A stretch of DNA of 64,000 nt from an uncultured Acidobacteriota bacterium (GTDB lineage Bacteria > Acidobacteriota > Blastocatellia > Pyrinomonadales > Pyrinomonadaceae): NCBI GenBank assembly GCA_937859595.1, contig CALMAH010000015.1:62001-126000 (forward strand). Reading direction: 5' to 3'. Below are positions 1 to 9,157 of the stretch, piece after piece. Under the pieces are notes generated by a model, which saw only the letters and a program-made list of their open reading frames with translations, did no database searches and was not told where the DNA came from. The translations under genes were made by a program, and so were the position numbers. Each line of letters opens with the position of its first letter. Position 1 is the first letter of the stretch.

Positions 1-483
1 GCGGCTTTTCGGCCGGTCGTCGACGGGAACACCGGCAAAGCCCAGCAGCGCAAGCTGCTGCTCGGCCGAGTGGGTCTTCTCACGCCCCCAGAAATCGGCA
101 GAAGAGCTTAAAAGATGCGTGTAAAGGCTGGCATATCGGTAGTTTGAGTAGCCTATGCGATAGGCGGCACCGGAGGCGCGGGATAAGAAGGTTGATGTGC
201 TGCCGCCGTGGAGGTTGAATACGACGTCGTAACGCTTGGAGCGGATCAGACGTGTAGCACTGAGGCGGTCGGACAGCCGCTTGCCTATACGGATCACATT
301 GTCAACAGAGTCAAACCCGTCGAGAAGCGGGGCTACCCAGTCCTCAAGCAGGATGTCGACCTCAGCATCGGGCAGAAAACGTTTTAGGGCTATAAGGGAA
401 GGGGTTGCGAGAACTGTGTCGCCGATAGAGCGAAGCCGGATGACAAGGACGCGACGAACTTCTTCCCAGGCGAACTGCGGCAT
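1..483 (-). CDS. Glycosyltransferase family 9 (heptosyltransferase-like), 3'-truncated by window edge
   Basis: The frame opens at ATG 483 (MPQFAWEEVRRVLVIRLRS) and stays open for 161 codons to the window edge, so the C-terminal half is missing. The N-terminus has the hallmark of ADP-heptose:LPS heptosyltransferases: a beta strand followed by RLRSIGDTVLATPSL, then DVVFNLHGG and the RIGY segment typical of the acceptor domain. In this family the enzyme transfers a sugar from a nucleotide-sugar donor to a lipopolysaccharide or glycan acceptor at the cytoplasmic face of the inner membrane. A Trm112-like gene lies directly upstream on the same strand. Family assignment is secure; the exact sugar and acceptor cannot be told. 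Confidence 0.85.
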   Translation of the reverse strand, partial: MPQFAWEEVRRVLVIRLRSIGDTVLATPSLIALKRFLPDAEVDILLEDWVAPLLDGFDSVDNVIRIGKRLSDRLSATRLIRSKRYDVVFNLHGGSTSTFLSRASGAAYRIGYSNYRYASLYTHLLSSSADFWGREKTHSAEQQLALLGFAGVPVDDRPKSR

Positions 484-526
484 AAACAGACAATGGAGAA
501 TAGACAACGCTTTGATCAATTATCCA

Positions 527-550
527 TTGTCCATTATCAGTTGTCCATTA
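527..550. repeat. Short direct repeat TTGTCCATTA x2
   Basis: The ten-base unit TTGTCCATTA occurs at 527-536 and again at 541-550, with related TATCCATTG just before it. It sits in the small gap between the glycosyltransferase and the Trm112-like gene, and the second copy contains the latter's stop codon. It looks like a simple intergenic repeat; no function can be assigned. Confidence 0.5.
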
Positions 551-724
551 CTTCTCGACCGTCGCTTCTTCGACAAGCATCACCGGTATGTCGTCCCTGA
601 TGGGATAAACAAGACGACATTCTGTATTCTGGCAGGTAAGCTTGGTCTGCTCGTCGTCTATCCTGACCTCAGACTTACATTTCGGACAACGCAGGATCTC
701 TAATAGTTCGGGGCTAACGGCCAT
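548..724 (-). CDS. Trm112/UPF0434-like small zinc-ribbon protein
   Basis: A 58-residue protein beginning MAVSPELLEILRCPKC and ending at TAA 548-550. It has a C-P-x-C pair near residue 13 and a further cysteine pair region (LTCQNTECRLVYPI) followed by the DDIPVML segment that ends almost all bacterial Trm112/UPF0434 proteins. In the wider family Trm112 is a zinc-binding activator of methyltransferases; the bacterial role is unsettled. It lies directly upstream of the glycosyltransferase on the same strand, a common pairing with envelope sugar genes. The fold and family are clear from the motifs. Confidence 0.85.
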   Translation of the reverse strand: MAVSPELLEILRCPKCKSEVRIDDEQTKLTCQNTECRLVYPIRDDIPVMLVEEATVEK

Positions 725-748
725 GATTCATATCCTATTCTATAAATT

Positions 749-1231
749 CTAATCCAAGCTTATCTTTGATAGTCTTAAGCTTTTGACAGCCTTCCTGTGG
801 TCCTTGCTGGACCATATTGATCTAATCCGGTCATTCGATTCAACAAATGTTAGACGAAATAGAAACTTTTTCTCATCAATCAAGGAGTTGTTGGGCACAC
901 ACATTTCCTGAACCACTGTCTGTAGCGGTTCAGGCGTGATATATATAGCTCCCATTACATACGGGTGCTTACCTTTGGGGCCAATTTCATAGTGAAAGTT
1001 ATTGATTATTTTTCTTGATTTGTTTCTGATTGTATAGGAAAAACAAGTCTTCCACCATTCCGACGAACCTTCTTCATTCCATGTCCGTACTACGGATAGA
1101 TGAAAAGGAGCTTTAGAATAGTTTTGAACGATCACAGGCTCATCCACAAAAATAGGATCTTGCCCTTGAGTAACCACAGGTGAAGTTGCGAACAAGAAAA
1201 ACACCAACACTATGCCCAATCTTAATCTCAT
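749..1231 (-). CDS. Hypothetical secreted protein
   Basis: A 160-residue protein with a clear Sec signal peptide: positive start (MRLRLG), hydrophobic core VLVFFLFATS and a likely cleavage after roughly residue 24 (TQGQ). The mature part has four cysteines and no motif I recognise. Its DNA is visibly more A+T-rich than the flanking SPFH and glycosyltransferase genes, which hints at a separate origin. Start ATG 1231 is the only good one before the signal peptide; the ribosome binding site is weak. Confidence 0.6.
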   Translation of the reverse strand: MRLRLGIVLVFFLFATSPVVTQGQDPIFVDEPVIVQNYSKAPFHLSVVRTWNEEGSSEWWKTCFSYTIRNKSRKIINNFHYEIGPKGKHPYVMGAIYITPEPLQTVVQEMCVPNNSLIDEKKFLFRLTFVESNDRIRSIWSSKDHRKAVKSLRLSKISLD

Positions 1232-1270
1232 CAGATCATTAAATAATCGCCAATAGTTACCTAATGCTTC

Positions 1271-2410
1271 TTAAACCTGCGTTCCGCACTCGGGGCAGAA
1301 TTTTGCTCCCGCCGAAAGTTCTGCCTGACATCCGGTGCATTTCGCCTTTTCCTGCGAAGAGCCGCATTCCGAACAGAATTTTGCGCCTTCGCGGAGGTTG
1401 GCCCCGCACTTGACGCAAGGCACCTGAGCGACCTCCATCTTGCCGCCGCAATCGGCGCAGAATTTTGCACCGGCTGCGTTCTGCTTTCCGCATGAGGGGC
1501 ACACAATGCCGGCAGCAGCGCCGCCCGAACCACCGGGCTGGTTTGCGCTGAAGGCATTTGCCATCTGGCCCCCGACTGCAAAGCCAGCGCCGAGGCCGGC
1601 ACCCAGGCCTGCCCCGCCGCCTTCGTTCTGTGCGGCGTCGCGCATTGCATCGGCCGCCTGAAACTGTGCATAGGTTTGGACATTGCCGAGAGCTCCCATC
1701 GAGGCACGCTTGTCCATTGCCGCTTCGACCTCGGGCGGAAGCGATATGTTCTCGACAAAGAACTTTGTTACCTCAAGGCCCCATGAACCAAAATCACCAT
1801 TGATCTTCGAACGGATCGCCTCGCCGAGTTCCTTATACTGAGCCGCAAGGTCGAGAGCCGGTATCTTCATCTCGCCAAGGGCGTCAGAGAACTCAGTGAC
1901 GATAGCCCGTTTAAGCTGGCCGTCGATGTCCTCTGTCTGAAAATGTCCGTTTGTCCCGGCGATCTCACGAATAAATCCGGCCGGATCTGCGACGCGAAGG
2001 CTGTAAGCCCCAAAGGCACGAAGGCGAACGATGCCAAAATCGGCGTCGCGAAGCATTATCGGGTTTGAGGTGCCCCATTTCATATCCGTAAACTGTTTGG
2101 TATTAACAAAATAGACCTCGGCTTTGATCGGAGAATTAAAGCCGTATTTCCATGCTCCGAGCTTAGACAAGATGGGCGTGTTGCCGCCTTCGACCGTGTA
2201 GCGTCCCGGTGTGAACACGTCCGCTGCCTGCCCCTCGAAGACAAAAACGGCGGCCTGCGATTCGCGGACGATAAGCTGTGCCCCGTTCTTGATCTCCTGC
2301 CCATGGACCGGAAAGCGATAAAGCAGCGTATTTTGCGATTCATCAAGCCATTCGATGACCTCGATAAATTGGTTCATCGCGGCTTCTTTGACCTTGTCCA
2401 TTATGCTCAT
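1271..2410 (-). CDS. SPFH-domain protein with three C-terminal zinc ribbons
   Basis: A 379-residue protein. Residues about 15-245 form an SPFH/band-7-like module of the 'virion core protein' type (FIEVIEW near the start, then the GRYTVEGGNTPIL region). This is followed by a low-complexity Gly/Ala stretch (about 265-300) and three successive zinc ribbons with C-x2-C...C-x2-C pairs (CPSCGK/CADCG, CVKCGA/CSECG, CTGCQA/CPECG). SPFH proteins form membrane-associated oligomeric scaffolds; the ribbons suggest nucleic-acid or protein binding. No hydrophobic N-terminal anchor is visible, unlike flotillins. Start ATG 2410 is preceded by GAGGAGAAT. It stands alone between a secreted orphan and a VanZ-like gene. 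Confidence 0.85.
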   Translation of the reverse strand: MSIMDKVKEAAMNQFIEVIEWLDESQNTLLYRFPVHGQEIKNGAQLIVRESQAAVFVFEGQAADVFTPGRYTVEGGNTPILSKLGAWKYGFNSPIKAEVYFVNTKQFTDMKWGTSNPIMLRDADFGIVRLRAFGAYSLRVADPAGFIREIAGTNGHFQTEDIDGQLKRAIVTEFSDALGEMKIPALDLAAQYKELGEAIRSKINGDFGSWGLEVTKFFVENISLPPEVEAAMDKRASMGALGNVQTYAQFQAADAMRDAAQNEGGGAGLGAGLGAGFAVGGQMANAFSANQPGGSGGAAAGIVCPSCGKQNAAGAKFCADCGGKMEVAQVPCVKCGANLREGAKFCSECGSSQEKAKCTGCQAELSAGAKFCPECGTQV

Positions 2411-2551
2411 TCTTTAATTCTCCTCGTGAATAAACTAACGAAGAATATGCCACAAAGTTCGCTCAATTGGAAGTTTTACTGACGTTTGAGACAGACCGGC
2501 TGCCGATTTTTGGGAACGAACGGAGGGCCGTTTCGTGAATGGCGGTTGCCG

Positions 2552-3031
2552 TTAGCCTGAGGCTGCTCTGCGGCGGCGAACCCTTCGGAAAAGAGCGACC
2601 ACGATCACTGCAAAAATACCTCCGGCGGCATCGAGCATAACATCGCCCAAAGACCCGGTTCGCGAGGGGTCGAGCGACTGGCCGTATTCGTCTACCCCGG
2701 CAACGATCAAAACCAGAAGGAGCGCCGCTGCATACCAATATCGCCGAAGCACGGCAAAATGCGACCCCAACAATGCACGCGATGCCAAAAATGCCAGCAC
2801 CGCATACTCGGCAAAATGTGCGAATTTGCGTATCGCGCCGTGATAAAGCCGGAGCGTTTCTTCGGACGCATCAGGAAAAAGGAACTGTAAGATCGGGCGA
2901 ATGAACCTCGATGTCTCGGACATCGCTCCGGCCCCGCTCGAAAGAAATAAAATGACGCCGACCCAAAATAGAACAGGCGCGTAGCGTATTAAACGCCCGC
3001 GCCAAGTGTTTTCCTGTCTTAGATCGTTCAA
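2552..3031 (-). CDS. VanZ-like integral membrane protein
   Basis: A 159-residue protein with four predicted membrane segments. It shows the VanZ pattern: an N-terminal helix ending FLSSG, then IRKFAHFAEYAVLAFLASRAL, and later DEYGQSLDPSRTGSLGDVMLDAAGG. VanZ homologues are small membrane proteins, a few of which confer low-level teicoplanin tolerance; most have no known role. The start is TTG 3031 with AGGAA upstream. It begins 25 bases after atpG and is probably co-transcribed with the ATP synthase genes, with no functional link implied. Confidence 0.8.
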   Translation of the reverse strand: MNDLRQENTWRGRLIRYAPVLFWVGVILFLSSGAGAMSETSRFIRPILQFLFPDASEETLRLYHGAIRKFAHFAEYAVLAFLASRALLGSHFAVLRRYWYAAALLLVLIVAGVDEYGQSLDPSRTGSLGDVMLDAAGGIFAVIVVALFRRVRRRRAASG

Positions 3032-3056
3032 AACGAGGTTTCCTGGGGAAACGGTT

Positions 3057-3932
3057 TTAAAGCGCAGCGGCGCCGCTGACGACCTCGATGATCTCTTTTG
3101 TGATCGCGGCCTGGCGGATGCGGTTCATATTGAGCGTAAGCGTATCTATCAACTCGCCGGCATTTTTCGAAGCAGAGTCCATCGCCGTCATGCGCGAACC
3201 TTGTTCGGAGGCGACGGATTCGAGCATCGCGCGATAGACCTGCGTGACCACCTGTTTCGGAAGCAGCTTGCCGAATATCTCGGCCGGCGGCTGTTCGTAG
3301 ATATATTCGGCTTCGACCCCGCCTTCCGTTTCTTCGTCATGTGAGATCGACGGGATCGGCAAAAGCTGCTCAATAATGGGTTTCTGCGAGAGCACCGTTT
3401 TGAATTCGGTAAATACGAGAAACACCTTGTCGATGCTTTCGTCCTCGGTAAAGGTCTTGATGATGTTTTCTGCTATCTCGGCGGCATCGGTATATTTTAC
3501 CTGCCCTGTCCCGGTCAGGCCGATGTATTCGGCAGCTATCGTGATCTCGCGACGTTTGAAAAAATCGCGGCCCTTGCGTCCAACAGCCATCAATTCGGTC
3601 GAACGCGAAGCGTTCTCATTTAGAAAAGCCTGGGTCGCCTTGATAACGTTGGCATTGAATGCCCCGGCGAGACCTTTGTCGGCTGTAACCAAGACGACTA
3701 GATACTTCTCGTCGCCCCTAGGGTCAAGCAGGGGATGAGAAAACTCTTCGGAGACCTTTGCACTCAAACCACCAAGCACCTCGGACATCTTTACCGCGAA
3801 CGGACGCGCGGCTGTAACCCGATCTTGGGCGCGCTTGAGTTTTGCAGCGGCGACCATCTTCATCGCCTTTGTGATCTGCTGCGTGTTCTTGACCGACTTT
3901 ATGCGTCGGCGCATGTCCAAAAGACTTGCCAT
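3057..3932 (-). CDS. atpG: ATP synthase F1 gamma subunit
   Basis: The 291-residue central-stalk subunit of F1. It starts MASLLDMRRRIKSVKNTQQI, the classic N-terminal coiled-coil helix, and ends with the matching C-terminal helix (MNRIRQAAITKEIIEVVSGA) that together form the rotating shaft. The internal DKGLAGAFN segment is also conserved. Length is normal for the family. It is the last ATP synthase gene in the leftward series atpF'-atpF-atpH-atpA-atpG, 74 bases after atpA. Confidence 0.97.
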   Translation of the reverse strand: MASLLDMRRRIKSVKNTQQITKAMKMVAAAKLKRAQDRVTAARPFAVKMSEVLGGLSAKVSEEFSHPLLDPRGDEKYLVVLVTADKGLAGAFNANVIKATQAFLNENASRSTELMAVGRKGRDFFKRREITIAAEYIGLTGTGQVKYTDAAEIAENIIKTFTEDESIDKVFLVFTEFKTVLSQKPIIEQLLPIPSISHDEETEGGVEAEYIYEQPPAEIFGKLLPKQVVTQVYRAMLESVASEQGSRMTAMDSASKNAGELIDTLTLNMNRIRQAAITKEIIEVVSGAAAL

Positions 3933-4006
3933 TTCTTGATCTCAGATACCAAATTCTAAATTCCGGTATCAATAAACCGGGAACTTCAATTCCGAATTTC
4001 TAACTG

Positions 4007-5545
4007 TTATGCGGCGGCCGCTTCGGCCTCGTCTCGGTTCCAGCGGGTCGCCTTAAAATCCTCGACCGCTTCCTTCATTTCATCTTTCAGGGCGTCGTCG
4101 ATGTTCTTGGTCTCGCGCATCGTATTCATTACGCCAGGATGAGCATTTTTCATATAAGCGATAAGCTCTTCCTCAAAACGCTTCAGGTCTTCGACGGCGA
4201 CATTGTCCGCATGGCCGTTGGTAACGGTCCAAATGATCACCACCTGCTGCTCGACCTCCATCGGCTGATATTGCGGCTGTTTGAGTATCTCGGTTAGGCG
4301 CTTGCCCCGTTCGAGTTGGGCCTGCGTCGCCTTGTCGAGATCGGAGCCGAATTGAGCAAAGGCTGCAAGCTCGCGGAACTGAGCAAGATCGATACGCAGA
4401 GTACCGGCAACGGATTTCATCGCCTTGATCTGTGCCGAACCACCAACACGCGAGACGGAGTTACCAACGTTGATAGCCGGCCGCACACCCGAGTTAAAAA
4501 GGTCGGATTCAAGAAAGATCTGTCCGTCTGTGATCGAGATAACGTTGGTCGGAATGTAAGCCGAGATGTCTCCGGCCTGAGTCTCAATGATCGGCAGCGA
4601 CGTAAGCGAACCTCCTCCGCGAGCATCTGACATCTTTGCCGCACGCTCAAGAAGACGCGAATGGAGATAAAAAACGTCACCCGGATAGGCTTCGCGACCC
4701 GGCGGACGGCGCAACAGCAACGAGATCTCACGATAGGCAGCCGCCTGCTTCGAAAGATCATCGTAGATCGTCAGGGCGTGGCGGCCATTATCGCGGAAAT
4801 ACTCTCCGATGGCGCATCCGGCATAAGGAGCAAGGAACTGCATCGCCGCGGGATCCGAGGCTGTCGCCGAAACGACCACCGTGTAGTCCATCGCACCGTA
4901 ATCCTCGAGTTTTTTTACAACTTGTGCAACGGTCGAGGCTTTCTGCCCAATGGCAACGTAGATACAGATAACGTCCTTACCCTTTTGGTTGATTATGGTG
5001 TCGATCGCGACAGCCGTTTTACCCGTCTGTCGGTCGCCGATGATCAACTCACGCTGGCCACGGCCGATAGGCACCATCGCGTCGATCGCCTTGATTCCGG
5101 TCTGAAGCGGTTCTTTAACAGGCTGTCGGTCGATAATGCCGGGGGCGATGCGTTCGATCGGATTATAAAGATCGGTTATGATCTCGCCCTTTCCGTCGAT
5201 GGCATTTCCGAGAGCATCTACCACACGGCCAATCATTGCGTCGCCGACCGGAACGCTCATGATGCGCTTGGTCCGCTTTGCCTCGTCGCCTTCCTTGATC
5301 TTTTGAAAGTCGCCAAAGAGCACGCAGCCGACCTTGTCTTCTTCCAGGTTGAGGGCCAGTCCGCGTACGCCGTGGGGAAACTCCAGAAGTTCACCCGCCA
5401 TGACCTTTTCCAAGCCGTAAACCTCAGCAATGCCGTCGCCGACCTTGATAACGGTGCCTACCTCGTCAACGGTCATATTAGAGTCGAAATTTTCGATCTG
5501 TGCCCTTATGATCTCATTGATCTCGTTTGCCTTAATTGCTTCCAT
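4007..5545 (-). CDS. atpA: ATP synthase F1 alpha subunit
   Basis: Catalytic-hexamer alpha subunit of 512 residues with the non-catalytic nucleotide site: P-loop GDRQTGKTA, then the signature [18 protein letters not shown] choose ATG 5545 ([12 protein letters not shown]), which gives the usual family length and N-terminus. An in-frame GTG at 5581 would add twelve residues and overlap the atpH stop codon. It lies between atpH and atpG. The beta subunit it pairs with (atpD) is not in this window. Confidence 0.96.
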   Translation of the reverse strand: MEAIKANEINEIIRAQIENFDSNMTVDEVGTVIKVGDGIAEVYGLEKVMAGELLEFPHGVRGLALNLEEDKVGCVLFGDFQKIKEGDEAKRTKRIMSVPVGDAMIGRVVDALGNAIDGKGEIITDLYNPIERIAPGIIDRQPVKEPLQTGIKAIDAMVPIGRGQRELIIGDRQTGKTAVAIDTIINQKGKDVICIYVAIGQKASTVAQVVKKLEDYGAMDYTVVVSATASDPAAMQFLAPYAGCAIGEYFRDNGRHALTIYDDLSKQAAAYREISLLLRRPPGREAYPGDVFYLHSRLLERAAKMSDARGGGSLTSLPIIETQAGDISAYIPTNVISITDGQIFLESDLFNSGVRPAINVGNSVSRVGGSAQIKAMKSVAGTLRIDLAQFRELAAFAQFGSDLDKATQAQLERGKRLTEILKQPQYQPMEVEQQVVIIWTVTNGHADNVAVEDLKRFEEELIAYMKNAHPGVMNTMRETKNIDDALKDEMKEAVEDFKATRWNRDEAEAAAA

Positions 5546-5580
5546 ATAAGTTATTAGCGACCGAGAAAGTATTGCGGCCA

Positions 5581-6123
5581 CTATCTCTGCATTAGTTGTT
5601 CTCTTAAATTCTCGAGCTGAGTGCGTACAGAGCCGTCGTAAACGATCGAACCGATGCGGGTAACCACACCACCGATCAGATCACGATCGATCTCATACTC
5701 CAGATTCACGATCTTGCCGGTAATCTTTTCTAGGCCGGCCTTAAGGTCCTTCTTTTCTTCGTCGCTTAGTTCATGGGCCGACTGTACCGAAGCATTTACG
5801 ATGCCCCGCCGCTCTTCCATCACCGAGACAAACTTTTCGTTTATATCCGGAAGGTCGGTCAGACGGCTGTTCCGTAGGAGGACCCGGAGAAAGTTCGCCG
5901 TCGTTTTCGAAGGGGTGGCACGGGACAATAGCGATTCAAGGACGTTCTCTTTCCTGGTATGTGCGATCGAAGGATTGGAAAAGGCCGTATATAGATCCAA
6001 ATTGGACCGGATCATGTCCTCCCAGGATCGCAGTTCGCCCCTTACTAGATCGGCCTCGCCAGTCTTTTCGACGACATCGGCAAGCGCAGAGGCGTAGCGG
6101 CGGGCAATGGTCTCTACACTCAT
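5581..6123 (-). CDS. atpH: ATP synthase delta subunit
   Basis: A 180-residue peripheral-stalk subunit that ties F1 alpha to the b-subunit dimer (OSCP-like). The N-terminus [14 protein letters not shown] and the C-terminal [28 protein letters not shown], with the conserved GG, are diagnostic. It starts one base after the atpF stop codon region and its TAG stop abuts atpA, consistent with translational coupling in the operon. Confidence 0.95.
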   Translation of the reverse strand: MSVETIARRYASALADVVEKTGEADLVRGELRSWEDMIRSNLDLYTAFSNPSIAHTRKENVLESLLSRATPSKTTANFLRVLLRNSRLTDLPDINEKFVSVMEERRGIVNASVQSAHELSDEEKKDLKAGLEKITGKIVNLEYEIDRDLIGGVVTRIGSIVYDGSVRTQLENLREQLMQR

Positions 6124-6124
6124 A

Positions 6125-6700
6125 TCAGTTCAAACCTCCGATCGCCTTTATACCGGACCTGATCAGCCGGGAATCCGTTTGCGGTGTTACATCGTTACGG
6201 AGTTTCTCCTCTGCCAGCCGAAGACTTTCCTCGACCGCGAAACGGCGAAGTTCGAGTCTTGCAACCTGGCCCACGCGAACGATCTCGCCTGCAGTCTGAC
6301 TGTTAAGCTTTGCGGCCTCAGAAGCGGCCTGTGCCATCAGCCGTCCTTTCTCCAGCTCGATCTCTTCGCGAGCCTGCTTGTTCAATGTGTTGATCTCGGC
6401 ATCGGCACCGGCGAGTTTTGCCTCTATGTCAGTGAGTTTCGCGAGGGCTGCTTTTTTGGCCTCTTCCGCCTTGATAAGTTCAGAGCGGATCTCTTCCCGC
6501 TTTGCCTTAAACGTCCCTGAAAGTGGCTTCTTCAACAAGTAGATCATTACGAGAACGAAGATAGCCAAATTCACAAACCGCCATACCTCGAAAGCCGGAT
6601 AATTGATGTATTGGTTCCAAAAGGCGGAAAAGCCCGCGTCGGGGCCGGCGGCGGCGGCCGCAAGGAAAAGAATGATCGTGGAAAATACCGTCGTAGTCAT
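6125..6700 (-). CDS. atpF: ATP synthase F0 b subunit
   Basis: A 191-residue b-type stator subunit: one membrane helix near residues 35-58 (YPAFEVWRFVNLAIFVLVMI), then a long charged helix rich in E, K, A and L running to the C-terminus. The start ATG 6700 overlaps the TGA of the preceding b' gene by four bases (ATGA), so the two are translationally coupled. Having b and b' as separate genes means the stator is probably a heterodimer. Confidence 0.92.
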   Translation of the reverse strand: MTTTVFSTIILFLAAAAAGPDAGFSAFWNQYINYPAFEVWRFVNLAIFVLVMIYLLKKPLSGTFKAKREEIRSELIKAEEAKKAALAKLTDIEAKLAGADAEINTLNKQAREEIELEKGRLMAQAASEAAKLNSQTAGEIVRVGQVARLELRRFAVEESLRLAEEKLRNDVTPQTDSRLIRSGIKAIGGLN

Positions 6701-7143
6701 GCTTTAAGGATATTGGCGGAGATCTTGTCCGCCATCTTATGGGCCTCCAGAGCGATATCAACCTTTGCATCGGCCTTTGCTTTCTCGATCTTATCGAGTT
6801 CGTCTTTCAGGTGTCGATTGGCTTCCGCGCGGGCACTGAGGATCGCGGTCTGGCGAGCTTCAACGGCTTCGAGGCGTTCCCTTTCGATCATCTCGTAAGT
6901 CTCTGTCCGAGCTTCGAGCATCGTGCGTTCGTATTGCTTCTGCTTCTCCGCGACATCGGCGAGTATCTCTTCGGCCTCACCGCCGCGACCCACCTTTTGC
7001 CTCGAACGTTTGGTGATGACCTCGTTGATGGGCTTGAAAAGGGTGCGATTCAGCACCCATATCATTATCAGTATGAAGCCTATGTGTATGAATAATGTTC
7101 CGTCCGGGAAAAGTTGGATCCCGCCGGCAGCCAGCAACGCCAT
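6697..7143 (-). CDS. ATP synthase F0 b' subunit
   Basis: A 148-residue second b-type subunit at the head of the operon. It has an N-terminal membrane helix (LFIHIGFILIMIWVLNRTLF) followed by a long alpha-helical, coiled-coil-forming tail. The PDGTLFIHI and LNRTLFKPI pattern is that of the b' subunits of cyanobacteria, alphaproteobacteria and acidobacteria. No a or c subunit gene lies upstream; the next gene is an unrelated AraC regulator about 200 bases away. That gap (7144-7346) holds only a small GTCTC...GAGAC inverted repeat near 7190-7209. Confidence 0.9.
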   Translation of the reverse strand: MALLAAGGIQLFPDGTLFIHIGFILIMIWVLNRTLFKPINEVITKRSRQKVGRGGEAEEILADVAEKQKQYERTMLEARTETYEMIERERLEAVEARQTAILSARAEANRHLKDELDKIEKAKADAKVDIALEAHKMADKISANILKA

Positions 7144-7346
7144 ACTTTGATCTTATAAGAACTATATTAAACAGAGCTACGACCGTGCGTGTCTCAAAAC
7201 ATTAGAGACTATCACGCAGCATTTTAAGGGTCAAGCGGTCATTGGCAGGACGCCGCAGTGCAGATACCTGCATTGCTGAGATCCTTTGGTAGTCTGGCGG
7301 ACTGCGGCTGAGCACGTACCTATCGGGTAAATAGAACCCTAGTGAT

Positions 7347-8126
7347 CTACGCGTCAATTCGCAGGCTGCGAATGTACTGGCCGGGGGTCGTGCCGGTCTC
7401 GCTTCTGAACATTGCGATGAATGCACTCGGGCTTTCGTAACCGCTGGCGAAAGCAGCCTCGCCGACCGAATTTCCTTCCACCAGCAGCCTGACAGCCAGC
7501 ATAAGCCGTGCCTGTTGGCGCCATCGGCCGATGCTCAGTCCTGTCTCGCGAACGAATATCCTTTCCAGCGTTCTTGGGCTTGCCCCGACCGCGCGGGCCA
7601 GTTCTCCAAGCGGCGCTTTATTTGAGGCGTCAGCACTTATCAGATCTGCTAACCGAACCGCCCTGGGATCGTTTGGGAGCCTAATCTCTAACGAGATCTC
7701 ATCGGCCGCGGCTAATTGATCCAGCAGAACGGAGGCCAGGTGAACGTGTGTTGGTTCGGAGCCGGAGAGCATACTGAGCCTGACACATTCCAGAATGATC
7801 TCGCGCAGCAAACCCGAAACCTTCAATACCTTGCATCTGTTCGGAAGGCCGCCCGCCGAAGTTGGGTTTATATAGATCGTGCGCATCACGGTTTCTGAGA
7901 TCATAAGAATGCTGTGCCCGACGTCTGGCGGGACCCAGACGCACCTCATCGGCGGGACGACCCATCTGCTGTCTTCAGCATCGATCTGCATTACACCATT
8001 TGCGGCAAAAATGACCTGCCCCCAGGAATGAGCATGGCTTTCGATCACATGGCCTTTTGAGAGCCGAAGGCCAAGCGTTCGGACAAGAAATTCGCTTTTG
8101 TCGGATTGATGGCGAGATCGCAACAT
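7347..8126 (-). CDS. AraC-family transcriptional regulator with N-terminal cupin
   Basis: A 259-residue regulator. Residues about 20-110 form a cupin-like sensory domain (ESHAHSWGQVIFAANGVMQI, then VPPDVGH), and about 160-255 carry two helix-turn-helix motifs of the AraC/XylS type (LGELARAVGASPRTLERIF and VGEAAFASGYESPSAFIAMFRSETG). The architecture resembles NimR-type regulators, which usually control a neighbouring gene. It is divergent from a VOC protein gene, and the roughly 87-base region between them is the natural place for its operator. Confidence 0.9.
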   Translation of the reverse strand: MLRSRHQSDKSEFLVRTLGLRLSKGHVIESHAHSWGQVIFAANGVMQIDAEDSRWVVPPMRCVWVPPDVGHSILMISETVMRTIYINPTSAGGLPNRCKVLKVSGLLREIILECVRLSMLSGSEPTHVHLASVLLDQLAAADEISLEIRLPNDPRAVRLADLISADASNKAPLGELARAVGASPRTLERIFVRETGLSIGRWRQQARLMLAVRLLVEGNSVGEAAFASGYESPSAFIAMFRSETGTTPGQYIRSLRIDA

Positions 8127-8213
8127 TCTTTGACGTTATATCCCTTGACCGCCATTCGTCAATATCAATATACTCATCGGAACATAGAAGATCTCGACAA
8201 AGGAGAGACTGTT

Positions 8214-8588
8214 TTGCCAAACAACATTGTTCATTTTGCCATCAACGCTGACGACTGCGAACGTGCAATCGATTTTTACAAGACTGTGTTCGGATGGACA
8301 TTCGAGGCCTGGGGGCCGCCGGATTTTTGGCGGATATTCACCTCTCCGGACGGCATACACGGCGCCCTGCAAAAACGCCGCGAACTAGTGTCGGGCAGCG
8401 GAATGACCGGTTACGAATGCTCGATCGGTGTCGAGGACATAAAAAGCACAGTCGCCGATATCGAAAAAGCAGGCGGCACGATCGTCTTTCCGCCTTTTTT
8501 GATCGAACATGTCGGCACGGTCGCCCAGTTCGAAGATACCGAAGGGAACCGCGCCAGCGTGATCCAGTATCTGGAAGGAGTTAGCTGA
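8214..8588 (+). CDS. VOC-family (glyoxalase/bleomycin-resistance-like) protein
   Basis: A 124-residue single-module VOC protein. The start is set by the ribosome binding site: AAAGGAGAG lies 8 bases before TTG 8214 (LPNNIVHFAINADD). Upstream ATG frames would run into the divergent AraC gene. The beta-alpha-beta pattern is clear (HFAINADDCERAIDFYKTVFGW, then GGTIVFPP, then AQFEDTEGNRASVIQY with the metal-site glutamate region). VOC proteins bind metals or small molecules; the substrate here is unknown. Its TGA overlaps the ATG of the next gene (TGATG), so the two are coupled. Confidence 0.85.
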   Translation: MPNNIVHFAINADDCERAIDFYKTVFGWTFEAWGPPDFWRIFTSPDGIHGALQKRRELVSGSGMTGYECSIGVEDIKSTVADIEKAGGTIVFPPFLIEHVGTVAQFEDTEGNRASVIQYLEGVS

Positions 8589-9096
8589 TGAGTTTGTTAC
8601 CCATCCAATCGCTCAATCGGCTTAAGTTTTCGGTGTTGTTGATGCTTATTGCTGCCGTCGGCCTGTCGACTACAAAGTTGGGAGGTACCACTGCATTTGC
8701 CTATGACGGTCAACTGACTGAAATTGCCGCATTTCTTGAGAAACGGAGTTCGGCCATAGCATCTGGTGACAAAGAGAACATTCGCGCATCTTATGTCAAT
8801 GATGGAAGGTTTCACTGGTTCGAGGATGGACGTCTAAGATACGGTTCCGTTGACGAGATTCTCGATCAGCTCAAGCTTTTCCAGAGGGAACAAAGACAAT
8901 CACTAAATTGAGCGTTGTGAGAGTAACGCTGGTTTCAAAAAATATCGCCCACTGTAGTGCCGCATTTGAATCAAAGATCGCGATGTCGTCAGGCGGTATT
9001 GAATTCAGCGGCGTGTTCACGATGTTGCTGGAAGAAGATAAAGACGGATGGAAGTTCATTTCCGGCCATACATCTACTGTGGCTAGCGGCAGGTGA
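8588..9096 (+). pseudogene. Frameshifted NTF2-like (SnoaL/DUF4440-type) secreted protein
   Basis: Two overlapping frames together make one protein. The first (8588-8911) has a signal peptide (VLLMLIAAVGLSTT) and the helix LTEIAAFLEKRSSAIASGDKENIRASYV. It falls out of frame after LDQLKLF. The second frame, entered by stepping back one base at 8878-8881, continues PEGTKTITKLSVVRVTLVSK through FTMLLEEDKDGWKFISGHTST, the normal NTF2-like C-terminal half. A single missing T in the run CTTTTCC explains the break. It could be a real mutation, a sequencing error in a homopolymer, or less likely a programmed shift. The gene is coupled to the VOC gene upstream. Confidence 0.75.
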
Positions 9097-9157
9097 TCTG
9101 ATAGTCATGATCTCCTTAGGATTTTTACGGCTATGATAAAATGCAACTATTCTTTTT

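Noticed and set aside
4661-5557. Plus-strand open frame (298 codons) opposite atpA
   Set aside because: Pure antisense shadow of a highly conserved gene with no recognisable domain.
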